Part shown: positions 36,056 through 44,298 of the stretch, piece after piece | How the letters are laid out: each line of letters starts with the position of its first letter | Position numbering within the stretch: position 1 is the stretch's first letter | NCBI GenBank assembly: GCA_023399595.1 | Contig: JAEWOR010000001.1 | Coordinates: 1 to 54,110 of the forward strand | DNA from: Bacteroidota bacterium | GTDB taxonomy: Bacteria; Bacteroidota; Bacteroidia; Flavobacteriales; Weeksellaceae | Reading direction: 5' to 3' | DNA length: 54,110 nt | Notes under the pieces: generated by a model | What the model was told of the DNA's origin: nothing | Databases searched by the model: none | Seen by the model: only the letters and a program-made list of their open reading frames with translations | Program-made: the position numbers and the translations under genes

Positions 36056-39000
36056 TTAATCTAAAGTACTGGTTTCTTTTTCACCATGTTGCAATTGAAT
36101 ATCCATTGGTTTAAAAGGAGACTCTGTTTCCAATTCTCTAGGATTCTCACAATTATCAGGATTATCCTCTGGGAAAGTTGGTAAAGCTTCATCTACTTCT
36201 AATCCTACAGATTTTGCTTGCAGAATGGTTAAAGTAGTAGGAATTCTAGTAATCCAGAATTTACCTTGTGGCTCGCCTGTCGGCTGTTTCATTTCATCTG
36301 CAATAGACATATACATTGGGTCTCCAATGACAGGTACTTCTCCACCATTCCAAATTCTTCCAGTACTCATAAAGAATTGTACAGCATCTTCAAAACCAGG
36401 TTTTACTGTAACAATTACTCTTGCCATACCCGCTTGAAGGAAGTTTCTAAACAATGGATCTGTATCTTCTGTTAAATACATTTTCTGCCATTCTTCTCTA
36501 TGTGCCCAGTAATACGGATAGAACGTATAATCCATAATACTCCATTCAAAAGCCTGCTCTAAGAATTTTACTAAAGCTGTATATTGATCTAAATCTTCAC
36601 CGAGAATTACTTGGAAGTTTTTCATTTGATCCCCTTGAGTGAAATTTTGACCTAAAACCGTTAAATAGTCTTGTAGTAAATAGGCTATGCAATTATGCTT
36701 TAAGATTACACTTTCCATATCTCTATGGAATACTGAAGCTTTTTCTTTATTTTCTCTTTCTTGTTCTTTTGCTTTTTCATCCAATTCTTTTTGTCTGACA
36801 AGAAAATCTGCATAAGCAGCTTCATAAGCTTTGATAATGGTATCAAAATTTTCTTTCTTCCATGCTTCAATAAATGCTGTAGAAAGTTCACAATTGAAAC
36901 TAAACGCAAAATGACATCCATCCAAATTATCACCTCTAAAAGTAAAACCGTACTGTCCTGTAATATTAACCCCAAAGTAGCCTACTTCCTTATACGTCAT
37001 ATAGGTACTAGTAGAAGAATTATAGAAGTTACCTCCATTAAAATTACTGAAGTATATAGCTTGGGTTTTATTTCCAAATATACCGTGTTTTTCTCTATTG
37101 TGACCATACATAATCTTTGCTGATTTTGCTGTATAGTTATCGGGAATGGTAATAGGTAAAGTTCTGGTACTTCCGTCTCCATCTAGTTTGAAATCTTGTC
37201 TTCCAATATTATATACTTTATTTTGATCAGGAAGAGGAGTCAGTGTGACACCATAAACTCCAGCCCAATAGGTTAATAAATCTTTTGTGGCATCTTTTGG
37301 AGTAGCCATCGTTTGAGGAGCAGGTGCTTTTCTAGGGTCGATAGGTTCCTTTAAGGTTTCTTTAGAAACAAAAGATGCTAAACGATGTAATTTTGCAGGC
37401 TCAGGAATCATAAATTCAAACATTGAGCGTTTACCATAGTTGTAGATTTGATTTTTCATTTTCTTATCAACCCATCTATAAACTCCAGTAATGTGTTCAG
37501 GTTTTACATCACTTCCAATTTTACCTCTATTATCAAACTCATGAACATTGGTTTCGGTATATTCTTTAATAATTTTCTGAACACGCTCTTTGTTTATTTT
37601 AGTTAAGACTCTTTCCATTGCTCGCTCAGTAATTTCCTGAGATTTTGCAACAGCTTGCCTATTACTATCATGTTGAGCAGTATTATTGGCATAGCCTGCA
37701 CCAATATCAAATTTATATACTCCAGTATTATAACTGAAATTTGTGCTTGCGGTGATACTTTGTTGTTTCTCCATTTCTTTTGCTACCTCTGTCTGCATTT
37801 CATTTCTTTCCGTTTTGGTAGTATCAGATATTTTTTCTGTTTCAACCGATTCAGAAGTCGTATCTGTAATTTCGGAATAATCGCGGGCAACAGAAGATTT
37901 GTGACGAAGTTCACTTGCCATTACATTTTCAATATTAGAAACTTCACCAGGAACATAGGCATGAGTACTTTGCACCACTTTCATGTAGTCTGCGATACCT
38001 AATCTTTTAATACCAAAGTTTTTACGCATAAAAACAGCAGGCTTGGGATTCGTTGTGCCAGTTGTACCCGTTCCGGTTTCTTCTTTTGTTCTTTCGGTGT
38101 ATAAAATTCCTGTATAAGGAGTATTTAATTGTACCCCAGAAAGTTCAACTGAAGCTTCTTCTCCATTGTTAAAGTAAATTTTAATACTTAAAGAGTGAAT
38201 TGTACTTCCAAATTTGTTTAAGAATGTAGCAGGAAAAGTTACTTTATTATTAATAATATTGATATTAGAAACAGTTTCTTCAAAAATGCCAATATCTGAA
38301 CTTATTGTCATTTTTGCTGTCGCAAGTCCCCAATAATTATTCTCTGCCTGATAATAAAAAGTAAGATTCGGAATAAATCTCGACAAACTGATATTTTGGC
38401 TAGCAATTAAGTAGTATGATCTGTTTATTGTTTTAGAAGCATATTCTGTAGATTCATTAATTGGAATAAGAACTCCACCAAGATTGGCATATAGTTTCTC
38501 ATGTAATGGTGATTTATCAAATAATGCTTGAGTTTTGGAAGAAATATCTTCATTTAACATTTCAAAAACCTCAAAATAGGTTGTGAAATCATCATCTATT
38601 TTTACAGATATCTCACCAATTTGTAATACTCTATCTGAAATTACTTCTAGGGTAGAATAATCTAAAATTGCAGTTCCAGCATCAGTGAAAACCGAGACAA
38701 ATAGTTTTAATGAATCAGCAGAAAGTTTTGTATTAAAATCTTCAAAATTAAGTTCATCTTTATAATTAAATTCAAAAGAAGGAACGTTTAACTCTCCTAA
38801 TTCTGCATATAAAGCTCTAATTTCTTCATCAGACATGCTTTCCGTAATCTGAGATTCAATTTCATCCAATTTTTCATTGTAAGCATCAATTTCTGGTTGG
38901 TATCTTTCAGAATATTCTTTATATGCAACTTCATAAGCTCTAGTTTTAGCCTTATAATAAGACTTTTCTATCTTTTCTAATTCTGTTTTTAGATTTTCTA

Positions 39001-39757
39001 ATGATTGTTTGTTTTGAGAAATCAATGTCAATTCTGTTATTTTTTCTCCCTCTAATTTTAATTGTTCTTGGACAATTATTGGTAATTCTCCAGAATCTAT
39101 TGGGGTTTCTCTAATTATAGATTCTCCTACTGTAAATGCACTTCTAGAAACAGTAGAAGATGTGTGCCCTGTATTCCCATCGCCAAAAAGATTTATGGGT
39201 AAAACTACTTTCGCTTCTAATGCTTTTTTAGTTAAATTTTCTCCATTAATTTTTATCAAATCATCATTAGGGGTTAATTGAAATACTTTTCCATAATGGA
39301 GGGCTTTCAAAATGTTAATGATGGCTTCTTTTACATAAAAATCTTTTTGTGTAATCACTTGATAAATAAGATTATCCCAAAAAATTCTAATACTATCTAA
39401 ATCGATATAGTTATGTTGTTGAACCGCGAAATCATTATCCGCATCACTGAGTTTTTCTTTTCTTGAAATTTTATTTCCTAGTTTCAAAAGCTCTCCATAT
39501 CCATTTTCACTAATTTGCTTTTCGCTAGTGTAGGCAATTGCTGAGAAATTTTCTGTTTCTCTTTCCATGTAGCTGAATTTAATAAGAGCAGTTGCATTTA
39601 CTACTGGAAGAATGGCAGTATCAAATACCCCTAAAATATTTTCTGGACGATGAATAAAACCTAAATTATCTTCTTTAGTCTCTGTAAGTTGGGGGTTTCT
39701 TAAGCTCACAAATCTAAATAATGTTTGTGACGCATTGCTTGTATTATCTGTTGACAT
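36056..39757 (-). CDS. Giant uncharacterised coiled-coil/beta protein (1233 aa)
   Basis: No named family recognised; no signal peptide. Visible layout: an N-terminal globular part (1-230); a long charged coiled coil (about 232-319); a beta-rich part with FMRKNFGIKRLGIADYMK and AYVPGEVSNIENVMASEL (about 570-615); a Glu/Thr-rich amphipathic stretch (about 620-720, ETEKISDTTKTERNEMQTEV); the motif NYGKRSMFEFMIPEPAKLHR (about 770); a beta domain; a second coil (about 962-1019); and a conserved-looking C-terminal part with YPYYWAHREEW and GKFWITRIPTT. I have an impression of related proteins in other phyla but cannot name them. It has its own WYL-type operator. A 3' fragment of a second copy lies at 33866. 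It may be a carrier, scaffold or pore-like component for the surrounding effectors. Confidence 0.75.
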   Translation of the reverse strand: MSTDNTSNASQTLFRFVSLRNPQLTETKEDNLGFIHRPENILGVFDTAILPVVNATALIKFSYMERETENFSAIAYTSEKQISENGYGELLKLGNKISRKEKLSDADNDFAVQQHNYIDLDSIRIFWDNLIYQVITQKDFYVKEAIINILKALHYGKVFQLTPNDDLIKINGENLTKKALEAKVVLPINLFGDGNTGHTSSTVSRSAFTVGESIIRETPIDSGELPIIVQEQLKLEGEKITELTLISQNKQSLENLKTELEKIEKSYYKAKTRAYEVAYKEYSERYQPEIDAYNEKLDEIESQITESMSDEEIRALYAELGELNVPSFEFNYKDELNFEDFNTKLSADSLKLFVSVFTDAGTAILDYSTLEVISDRVLQIGEISVKIDDDFTTYFEVFEMLNEDISSKTQALFDKSPLHEKLYANLGGVLIPINESTEYASKTINRSYYLIASQNISLSRFIPNLTFYYQAENNYWGLATAKMTISSDIGIFEETVSNINIINNKVTFPATFLNKFGSTIHSLSIKIYFNNGEEASVELSGVQLNTPYTGILYTERTKEETGTGTTGTTNPKPAVFMRKNFGIKRLGIADYMKVVQSTHAYVPGEVSNIENVMASELRHKSSVARDYSEITDTTSESVETEKISDTTKTERNEMQTEVAKEMEKQQSITASTNFSYNTGVYKFDIGAGYANNTAQHDSNRQAVAKSQEITERAMERVLTKINKERVQKIIKEYTETNVHEFDNRGKIGSDVKPEHITGVYRWVDKKMKNQIYNYGKRSMFEFMIPEPAKLHRLASFVSKETLKEPIDPRKAPAPQTMATPKDATKDLLTYWAGVYGVTLTPLPDQNKVYNIGRQDFKLDGDGSTRTLPITIPDNYTAKSAKIMYGHNREKHGIFGNKTQAIYFSNFNGGNFYNSSTSTYMTYKEVGYFGVNITGQYGFTFRGDNLDGCHFAFSFNCELSTAFIEAWKKENFDTIIKAYEAAYADFLVRQKELDEKAKEQERENKEKASVFHRDMESVILKHNCIAYLLQDYLTVLGQNFTQGDQMKNFQVILGEDLDQYTALVKFLEQAFEWSIMDYTFYPYYWAHREEWQKMYLTEDTDPLFRNFLQAGMARVIVTVKPGFEDAVQFFMSTGRIWNGGEVPVIGDPMYMSIADEMKQPTGEPQGKFWITRIPTTLTILQAKSVGLEVDEALPTFPEDNPDNCENPRELETESPFKPMDIQLQHGEKETSTLD

Positions 39758-39923
39758 TTTGTAAATTTGTTTTAAGTTTTAAAAAAGGTTAAGATGTGAA
39801 GTGTCTTTTTAGTAGAGTGACTTCCGTTTTAGCCTTATTTTTTTAGGTGGTTCATGGCAAAGACTTTCCACCCTTAGTTTTTAAGGTTTCCATAAATGTT
39901 TATTTTTAGGTGTGATTTTTTAA

Positions 39924-40124
39924 CTAATTTCTAACGCAAATATCTTGGTGAGAAGTGACAGAACTTGACGTGTTAAAAATTATTTTCGTTTTTTTTTTTA
40001 ATTTTCTTTTTAACTGATTGATTTTCTGTTTAAAGAAATCAATTATTGCTTCCAAGTTGAGTCTTTTCTTTGGTCTCGGATTGGGAGGTGTCATCATGAT
40101 TGATAGCGTGAAATAGATTTCCAT
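39924..40124 (-). CDS. Small basic protein with its own regulated promoter
   Basis: 66 aa. Contains TPPNPRPKKRLNLEAII and a very basic helix (FFKQKINQLKRKLKKKTK). A WYL-type promoter lies 32 bases upstream of its ATG, which argues that it is a real gene. Its last 15 or so codons are formed by the next promoter motif (39937-39972), so the C terminus may be fortuitous. No family recognised; an adaptor or regulator is possible. Confidence 0.5.
   Translation of the reverse strand: MEIYFTLSIMMTPPNPRPKKRLNLEAIIDFFKQKINQLKRKLKKKTKIIFNTSSSVTSHQDICVRN
39937..39972 (-). promoter_or_regulatory. Promoter/operator of the 1233-aa gene
   Basis: -7-like GATATTTG (39937-39944, minus strand), exactly 10 bases, then the operator GTGACAGAACTTGACGTG (39955-39972 on +). 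The whole 50-base block is nearly identical to that at 40156-40205, a local duplication. The leader of about 180 bases before the 1233-aa start holds no other gene. Confidence 0.7.
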
Positions 40125-40155
40125 TTTGCTAATTTTTCTTATTATTTTGGAGAAG

Positions 40156-40191
40156 CAAATATCTTGGTGAGAAGCGATAGAACTTGAAGTG
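40156..40191 (-). promoter_or_regulatory. Promoter/operator of the 66-aa gene
   Basis: -7-like GATATTTG (40156-40163), 10 bases, then GCGATAGAACTTGAAGTG (40174-40191). It is the most diverged operator of the set. Confidence 0.65.
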
Positions 40192-40264
40192 TTAAAAATT
40201 ATTTTTAGAAATATTTCAAATATTAGCTTTTCAACTTATAAACTATAAATAATGTCTTATTTGC

Positions 40265-41302
40265 TTATATTTTATTCTTGATAAGCTTTTGCACAATTTG
40301 CTGAAGAGTTTCTTTATTTTCATCAATATAACTCAAACCTGCTTGTATAAGGTTTTCTATATTTTCTTTCCTTACATTATCCATTGAAGGTGATGCATTT
40401 CTCAATGATGGGTTTATACGATAATAGTTCTTCTGATTTCTGCTTCCTAATGTTGCAAACATTTGCGATAATTGATAGTCAACGGTTTCGGCATTGGCGG
40501 AGAGCAGCATATCAATAATAGGATTAATCCACGCTAATTTTCCTGCATTTGCTAATTTTTTGTAGTGGTATGGTTTCGCTTCTGCTCCTGTTCCTATGGA
40601 AATAATGAGCATATCATTTACAGAAGGATTATTGGGTTTCTGACTATTTTTAAAAACTTCATCAAAGGGTATTTTTCTAGCTTCTGCATAAGCGCACAAG
40701 GCAGGATTGTTAGCAAACACTCCCCCGTCGATTAGACTAAAGAATTGTCCGTAAATTGATTTTATTCTAGCAGGACTAAAATAAGTTGGAGCCGCAGATG
40801 TTGCTCTACAAATATCTTTAACTAAAAAATTATTAGTATTAATGTTTGCATCAACAGAATTAAATAGCTTAGCTCTTCTGTTTTCAATATCATAGCTGGT
40901 TATTAGACATGGCTTTGTTAAATCTTTTAACTCTAATTTGCCAAAGAAATTATTTAGATTTTTTTCTAAGGCTTCTTCTGATATTTTTTCTGATAGAAGA
41001 CCAAAAGGATTGACCAATCTTTCCCAAAAAGAAACTTGGAAGATATCACCTCCTTTTTCTGAATATAATTCTAATCCCTTCTGAACGGAATATTTTGATT
41101 TTCTAGCTTCTTCTGGGTAAAGAATTATAGAGGTGATTAATCCTCCAGTACTGCTTCCTGCAACCAAGTCAAAATAATCTCCTAATCTTGCATTGGAATT
41201 GTCCCATTTTTGAAGTTCTTCTTCGATATATTTTAAGATAATGCAGGAAATAATACCTCTTATTCCTCCTCCGTCTAATGAAAGTATTGTAATCTTTTTC
41301 AT
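40265..41302 (-). CDS. Patatin-like phospholipase
   Basis: 345 aa from ATG 41302. A longer start at 41329 (TTG) would fall inside the promoter -7 box and is rejected. The catalytic set is complete: oxyanion loop DGGGIRG (residues 10-16), nucleophile elbow GSSTG (Ser51) and the catalytic-dyad motif DGGVFANNPA (Asp near 196). It should hydrolyse acyl esters of phospholipids. Patatins also serve as CBASS effectors, but no cyclase gene is near; here the gene shares an operator with effector-type genes, so a secreted or self-targeting phospholipase of this island fits better. A decayed relative lies at 16287-16623. Confidence 0.9.
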   Translation of the reverse strand: MKKITILSLDGGGIRGIISCIILKYIEEELQKWDNSNARLGDYFDLVAGSSTGGLITSIILYPEEARKSKYSVQKGLELYSEKGGDIFQVSFWERLVNPFGLLSEKISEEALEKNLNNFFGKLELKDLTKPCLITSYDIENRRAKLFNSVDANINTNNFLVKDICRATSAAPTYFSPARIKSIYGQFFSLIDGGVFANNPALCAYAEARKIPFDEVFKNSQKPNNPSVNDMLIISIGTGAEAKPYHYKKLANAGKLAWINPIIDMLLSANAETVDYQLSQMFATLGSRNQKNYYRINPSLRNASPSMDNVRKENIENLIQAGLSYIDENKETLQQIVQKLIKNKI

Positions 41303-41326
41303 TTTTGTTCTGTTGATTTGATAAAG

Positions 41327-41362
41327 CAAATATATTTGTGAGAAGCGACAGAACTTGACGCG
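41327..41362 (-). promoter_or_regulatory. Promoter/operator of the patatin-like gene
   Basis: Consensus -7 box TATATTTG (41327-41334, minus strand), 10 bases, then GCGACAGAACTTGACGCG (41345-41362). Confidence 0.75.
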
Positions 41363-41392
41363 TTATTTTTTATTTTGCAAATATTAATAAAG

Positions 41393-41419
41393 CAAAAACC
41401 ACCCATTTCAGAGTGGTTT
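41393..41419 (-). terminator. Terminator after the metallopeptidase-lipoprotein pair
   Basis: Stem AAACCAC / GTGGTTT with a 10-base loop and a T5 tract on the minus strand, 30 bases beyond the lipoprotein stop. Confidence 0.75.
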
Positions 41420-41449
41420 ATATTTAGAAATGGTACAAACGTTTATTTT

Positions 41450-42100
41450 TCATCTGTGCTCTTTCATTTCTAATGTGGTATCAAAAATCACAATACGATA
41501 ATCGAGTACAGTATTGTCTGCGGCATTCCGTACGTCAATATCATAATATGCTTCAGGATTTATTTGGTTTCTGTGGTTTACTCTTCTTGCTATAGCTTGT
41601 CTAGTATCATAAATATCAATTCCTTTTTTTTTCAGTAAAAACTCTCTAATATCAGCAAAGCTGTGCTTGTAAATTTCCTCGTAATTGATAATTTTTATTA
41701 CATTCCCTTTTTCGTCGTATTCGTAACTTTTATTGATTGATTCTGATCGAAATGTTGTTGACCACCTCATTAGCCTACCCATATAATCATATTTTTTTCT
41801 AATAACAAAAGGACTTCCTTGTTTGGAAATTTCTTCGTTATAACTCCATTCTGTTTCGGGGGAATTTCTTTCTGGCTTGAAAACAATTTGCCTTATTTCT
41901 TTTCCGTTTGCTAATGTGAAATCATATTCAGCGGGTCCATCTCCACTTGTTCCAACTTTTTTTGTAAATTCTTTGATATCAAAACAACAAGTACTATCTT
42001 GTACTAAATGTTTTTCGAAATTATTTATTGTTTTTTTGTTTTTTGCAGTACAGGATGCTATTATTATGCTACAAAAAAGGATGAATAAAAAATTTTTCAT
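41450..42100 (-). CDS. Lipoprotein, probable immunity partner of the second metallopeptidase
   Basis: I start it at ATG 42100 (216 aa), which gives MKNFLFILFCSIIIASC with lipobox Cys17. A start at 42172 would overlap the upstream gene and bury the signal peptide. The mature part has FDIKEFTKK, a YDYMGRLMRWSTTF/YEYDEKGNVIKI region resembling a beta-hairpin repeat, and a C-terminal IDV block. It begins 11 bases after the metallopeptidase stop. It resembles the lipoprotein at 1973-2551 in position, signal and motif order, supporting a conserved two-gene module. The immunity role is inference. Confidence 0.72.
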   Translation of the reverse strand: MKNFLFILFCSIIIASCTAKNKKTINNFEKHLVQDSTCCFDIKEFTKKVGTSGDGPAEYDFTLANGKEIRQIVFKPERNSPETEWSYNEEISKQGSPFVIRKKYDYMGRLMRWSTTFRSESINKSYEYDEKGNVIKIINYEEIYKHSFADIREFLLKKKGIDIYDTRQAIARRVNHRNQINPEAYYDIDVRNAADNTVLDYRIVIFDTTLEMKEHR

Positions 42101-42111
42101 TGCACTATTAT

Positions 42112-43632
42112 TTATGGGTCTTTTTCTATACTTGGGATATTGGGATTTGCTATTTTCCATTGCCATCTCCACAAGGTTTGTTTTTTCTCATCTTTATTAT
42201 TTACAATGTCTTTATAGGACATAATATTATCTGTTTTATTTTTATCAAATGTACATAAAATTTTAGGTTCAGTAATAGGTTTATCATTAACATGATGGGT
42301 ATGATACAATCCTAAACCATGTAAAATTTCATGAGCAAGAACTGATGCATCGTTTCTTTTTTCATCCAATCCATTAAAAAGCATTGCTGTATTTTCATTA
42401 ATATTTTTTACTTCACCCTCCAATGCGTGCCTTTTCACAATATCAAGAGAAGTTCTGTTGGTTGAATAAGAATCTTCTCCAAAAGCAAAAACAGTAAAAA
42501 TGTTTTTTGATAAATAATTTTCGTCCGCATCTGACTTTGTATTTTTGAAAAAAGTATTTTTTAGAATTTCCTTGTTCTTTATGATGTATTCTTTTTTCAC
42601 ATAATCTTGACAATCTGTATAGTCAGAAGAATGAAATATTCCCCCGTCTAACCAATCAGAAGTATTGTTTATATCTTTCAAAATATATTTCCCGTATTTT
42701 TTATTTCCAGTATTATCTGTAATTATTTTGAATTTATCGTTCATAGTTAAATCAAAAATGATGTTGTCTTGAAAAATATTTGGTACTATCAAACATTGGT
42801 AAAGGGCTTTTCTTAAAGCGTCGATTTCTTCAGTCTCTATTTTTCCAAATTTTTCTTCATCATTAATTTTTGTTTTCAGATTAACTAAAGCGATGTTTAG
42901 ACTTTTTCTGGATTTTTCGTCGTTTTGCAAAACAATTATTTTACCTGCTAGAGATTTTTTGTATTTGTTGTCTTGAGGGTAGGCATAAATTTTTATTTCC
43001 TTATTGCTATCCAAATCTTTCTTACAAGTAATGGTAATTTCAGCAGTTTTTGAAGGTCCAAGTGCTTTTCCACCAGATTTATCAGCAAGTATTTCTGGTT
43101 TGAGGGTAAAAAAAGCAGAATCATAATCGAATTTTAAGGTGACATTCCGCACGGTTTCTACTAATGCACTTAATATGATGGTATGTTGTGGTTGTGCAAT
43201 ATCTTTTGGTAGCTTCATTTCCTCTACTGTTTTTTGGGAAAACATAGAGATATAGGGAACATGATAATTTTTTTCCTCACGTTCTTTTTTGTTTTTTCGT
43301 GATACTAAATTGATGGGGTATTCTTCATACATGTCCAAAAAACGGTTGATGGCTTCCTCTTTTGTTAAATCGGAATTTCCATTTTTATAACCACTGAGGA
43401 TACATGACTGATAATTTTGTCCTACTAAATGACCATTATCTTTTTTTCTGTACCAATCAAATCCAAAATCACCAATATATGTTTTATAAATTGGGCGTAA
43501 TTCTACCACAGCATGAGAAAAAGGCTTTTCTTCAAAGTTGTTTTCTAGATTATCTTCAATCTTTTTTGTTCCGTTTGGATTGTTAAGCGATAAAGCTTTC
43601 ACAAAAGTAAATCCGTTATAAATGTTTTTCAT
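42112..43632 (-). CDS. Metzincin-type zinc metallopeptidase, probable effector (second copy)
   Basis: 506 aa, no signal peptide. It carries HEILHGLGLYH (about residues 430-441; three His ligands and catalytic Glu) and a Met-turn-like NIMSYKD (about 470), and ends in LWRWQWKI, matching LWWWQRKI of the first copy. GDFGFDWYRKKDNG and YVPYLSLF-like (YHVPYISMF) blocks are shared with the protein at 3-1970, but it lacks that protein's extra N-terminal domain. It has its own WYL-type promoter (43678-43713). As a secreted protease it would attack proteins of a competitor or host cell; delivery route unknown. Confidence 0.85.
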   Translation of the reverse strand: MKNIYNGFTFVKALSLNNPNGTKKIEDNLENNFEEKPFSHAVVELRPIYKTYIGDFGFDWYRKKDNGHLVGQNYQSCILSGYKNGNSDLTKEEAINRFLDMYEEYPINLVSRKNKKEREEKNYHVPYISMFSQKTVEEMKLPKDIAQPQHTIILSALVETVRNVTLKFDYDSAFFTLKPEILADKSGGKALGPSKTAEITITCKKDLDSNKEIKIYAYPQDNKYKKSLAGKIIVLQNDEKSRKSLNIALVNLKTKINDEEKFGKIETEEIDALRKALYQCLIVPNIFQDNIIFDLTMNDKFKIITDNTGNKKYGKYILKDINNTSDWLDGGIFHSSDYTDCQDYVKKEYIIKNKEILKNTFFKNTKSDADENYLSKNIFTVFAFGEDSYSTNRTSLDIVKRHALEGEVKNINENTAMLFNGLDEKRNDASVLAHEILHGLGLYHTHHVNDKPITEPKILCTFDKNKTDNIMSYKDIVNNKDEKKQTLWRWQWKIANPNIPSIEKDP

Positions 43633-43677
43633 GTTGCATTTTTTTTGTTTAAAATTATTTTTAAAACGTTTCTAAGG

Positions 43678-43713
43678 CAAATATATTCGGCTGAAGCGAC
43701 AGAAGTTGGCGTG
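43678..43713 (-). promoter_or_regulatory. Promoter/operator of the second metallopeptidase
   Basis: Consensus -7 box TATATTTG (43678-43685, minus strand), 10 bases, then GCGACAGAAGTTGGCGTG (43696-43713). Confidence 0.72.
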
Positions 43714-43720
43714 TTATTTC

Positions 43721-44213
43721 TTATTTTAGAATAATGTAACCTTCTTTATCTCTTGGGAGTTTTATAAGGTTTCTCCAAGAAGCAATTATTTTTTTTCCAT
43801 TATTTATAACGTCTTTCTTTTCAAAATGAGGAAGTTTTCCAGTTTCCGCCCCAATTCCAACCGTATTTAGCAAATATTTTCACACATTCATACCAATCTG
43901 CAACCCTATCATTATCCCAATCTTTTGCGGTGTTCCAGCTTGCCACTTTTTCATCTATCATTAAGCAAATATCTACCGCTAATCCATAATTATGAATACT
44001 TTGTCCAGCTTTAGCATTGGTGACTTTTTTACCTTTTGTAATTCTTCCAATGGCGTAAAGTTTTTCTTGCTCCTCCCAAGATCTTAAAGATTGGGTAATT
44101 CTAATTTTTGCGTTGCCAGTTAAAGCTAGATTGCATTCGCCAATAATCGTTTTTACTTCTTCTCTAACTTTTGGATGTAGTAATTCTATTCTTTGTAATG
44201 TTATTTTGTCCAT
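43721..44213 (-). pseudogene. M15-type (VanY-like) peptidase with a one-base frameshift
   Basis: The uninterrupted frame stops at 43821 (130 aa, ending GGNWKTSSF). It has the M15 motifs SLRSWEEQEKLYAIGR and SIHNYGLAVDI (zinc ligands His74 and Asp81) but lacks the third zinc histidine. Removing one A from the AAAA run at about 43835-43838 restores GGNWKLPHFEKKD and a further 33 codons to a stop at 43721; PHFE is the missing ligand motif. So the gene is either a recent pseudogene or carries a sequencing indel. The intact product would cleave peptidoglycan cross-bridge peptides or D-Ala ends. No immunity gene follows directly. It has its own WYL-type promoter. Confidence 0.82.
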
Positions 44214-44224
44214 TTCTTTTTTTG

Positions 44225-44260
44225 CAATATTATGGATGCAATACGACAGAACTTGACGTG
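44225..44260 (-). promoter_or_regulatory. Promoter/operator of the M15 peptidase gene
   Basis: -7-like TAATATTG (44225-44232, minus strand; one mismatch), 10 bases, then ACGACAGAACTTGACGTG (44243-44260). It lies between the island and the mobB stop. Confidence 0.65.
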
Positions 44261-44298
44261 TTTTTTGTGAAAATAATTTATCTACTAAATTTTCAATA

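Noticed and set aside
40265..41302. Patatin-like gene as a CBASS effector
   Set aside because: No cyclic-nucleotide synthase, Cap2 or Cap3 gene lies near it, and it shares its operator with effector-type genes.
40265..41329. Upstream TTG start of the patatin gene
   Set aside because: It falls inside the TATATTTG -7 box, so transcription would begin downstream of it.
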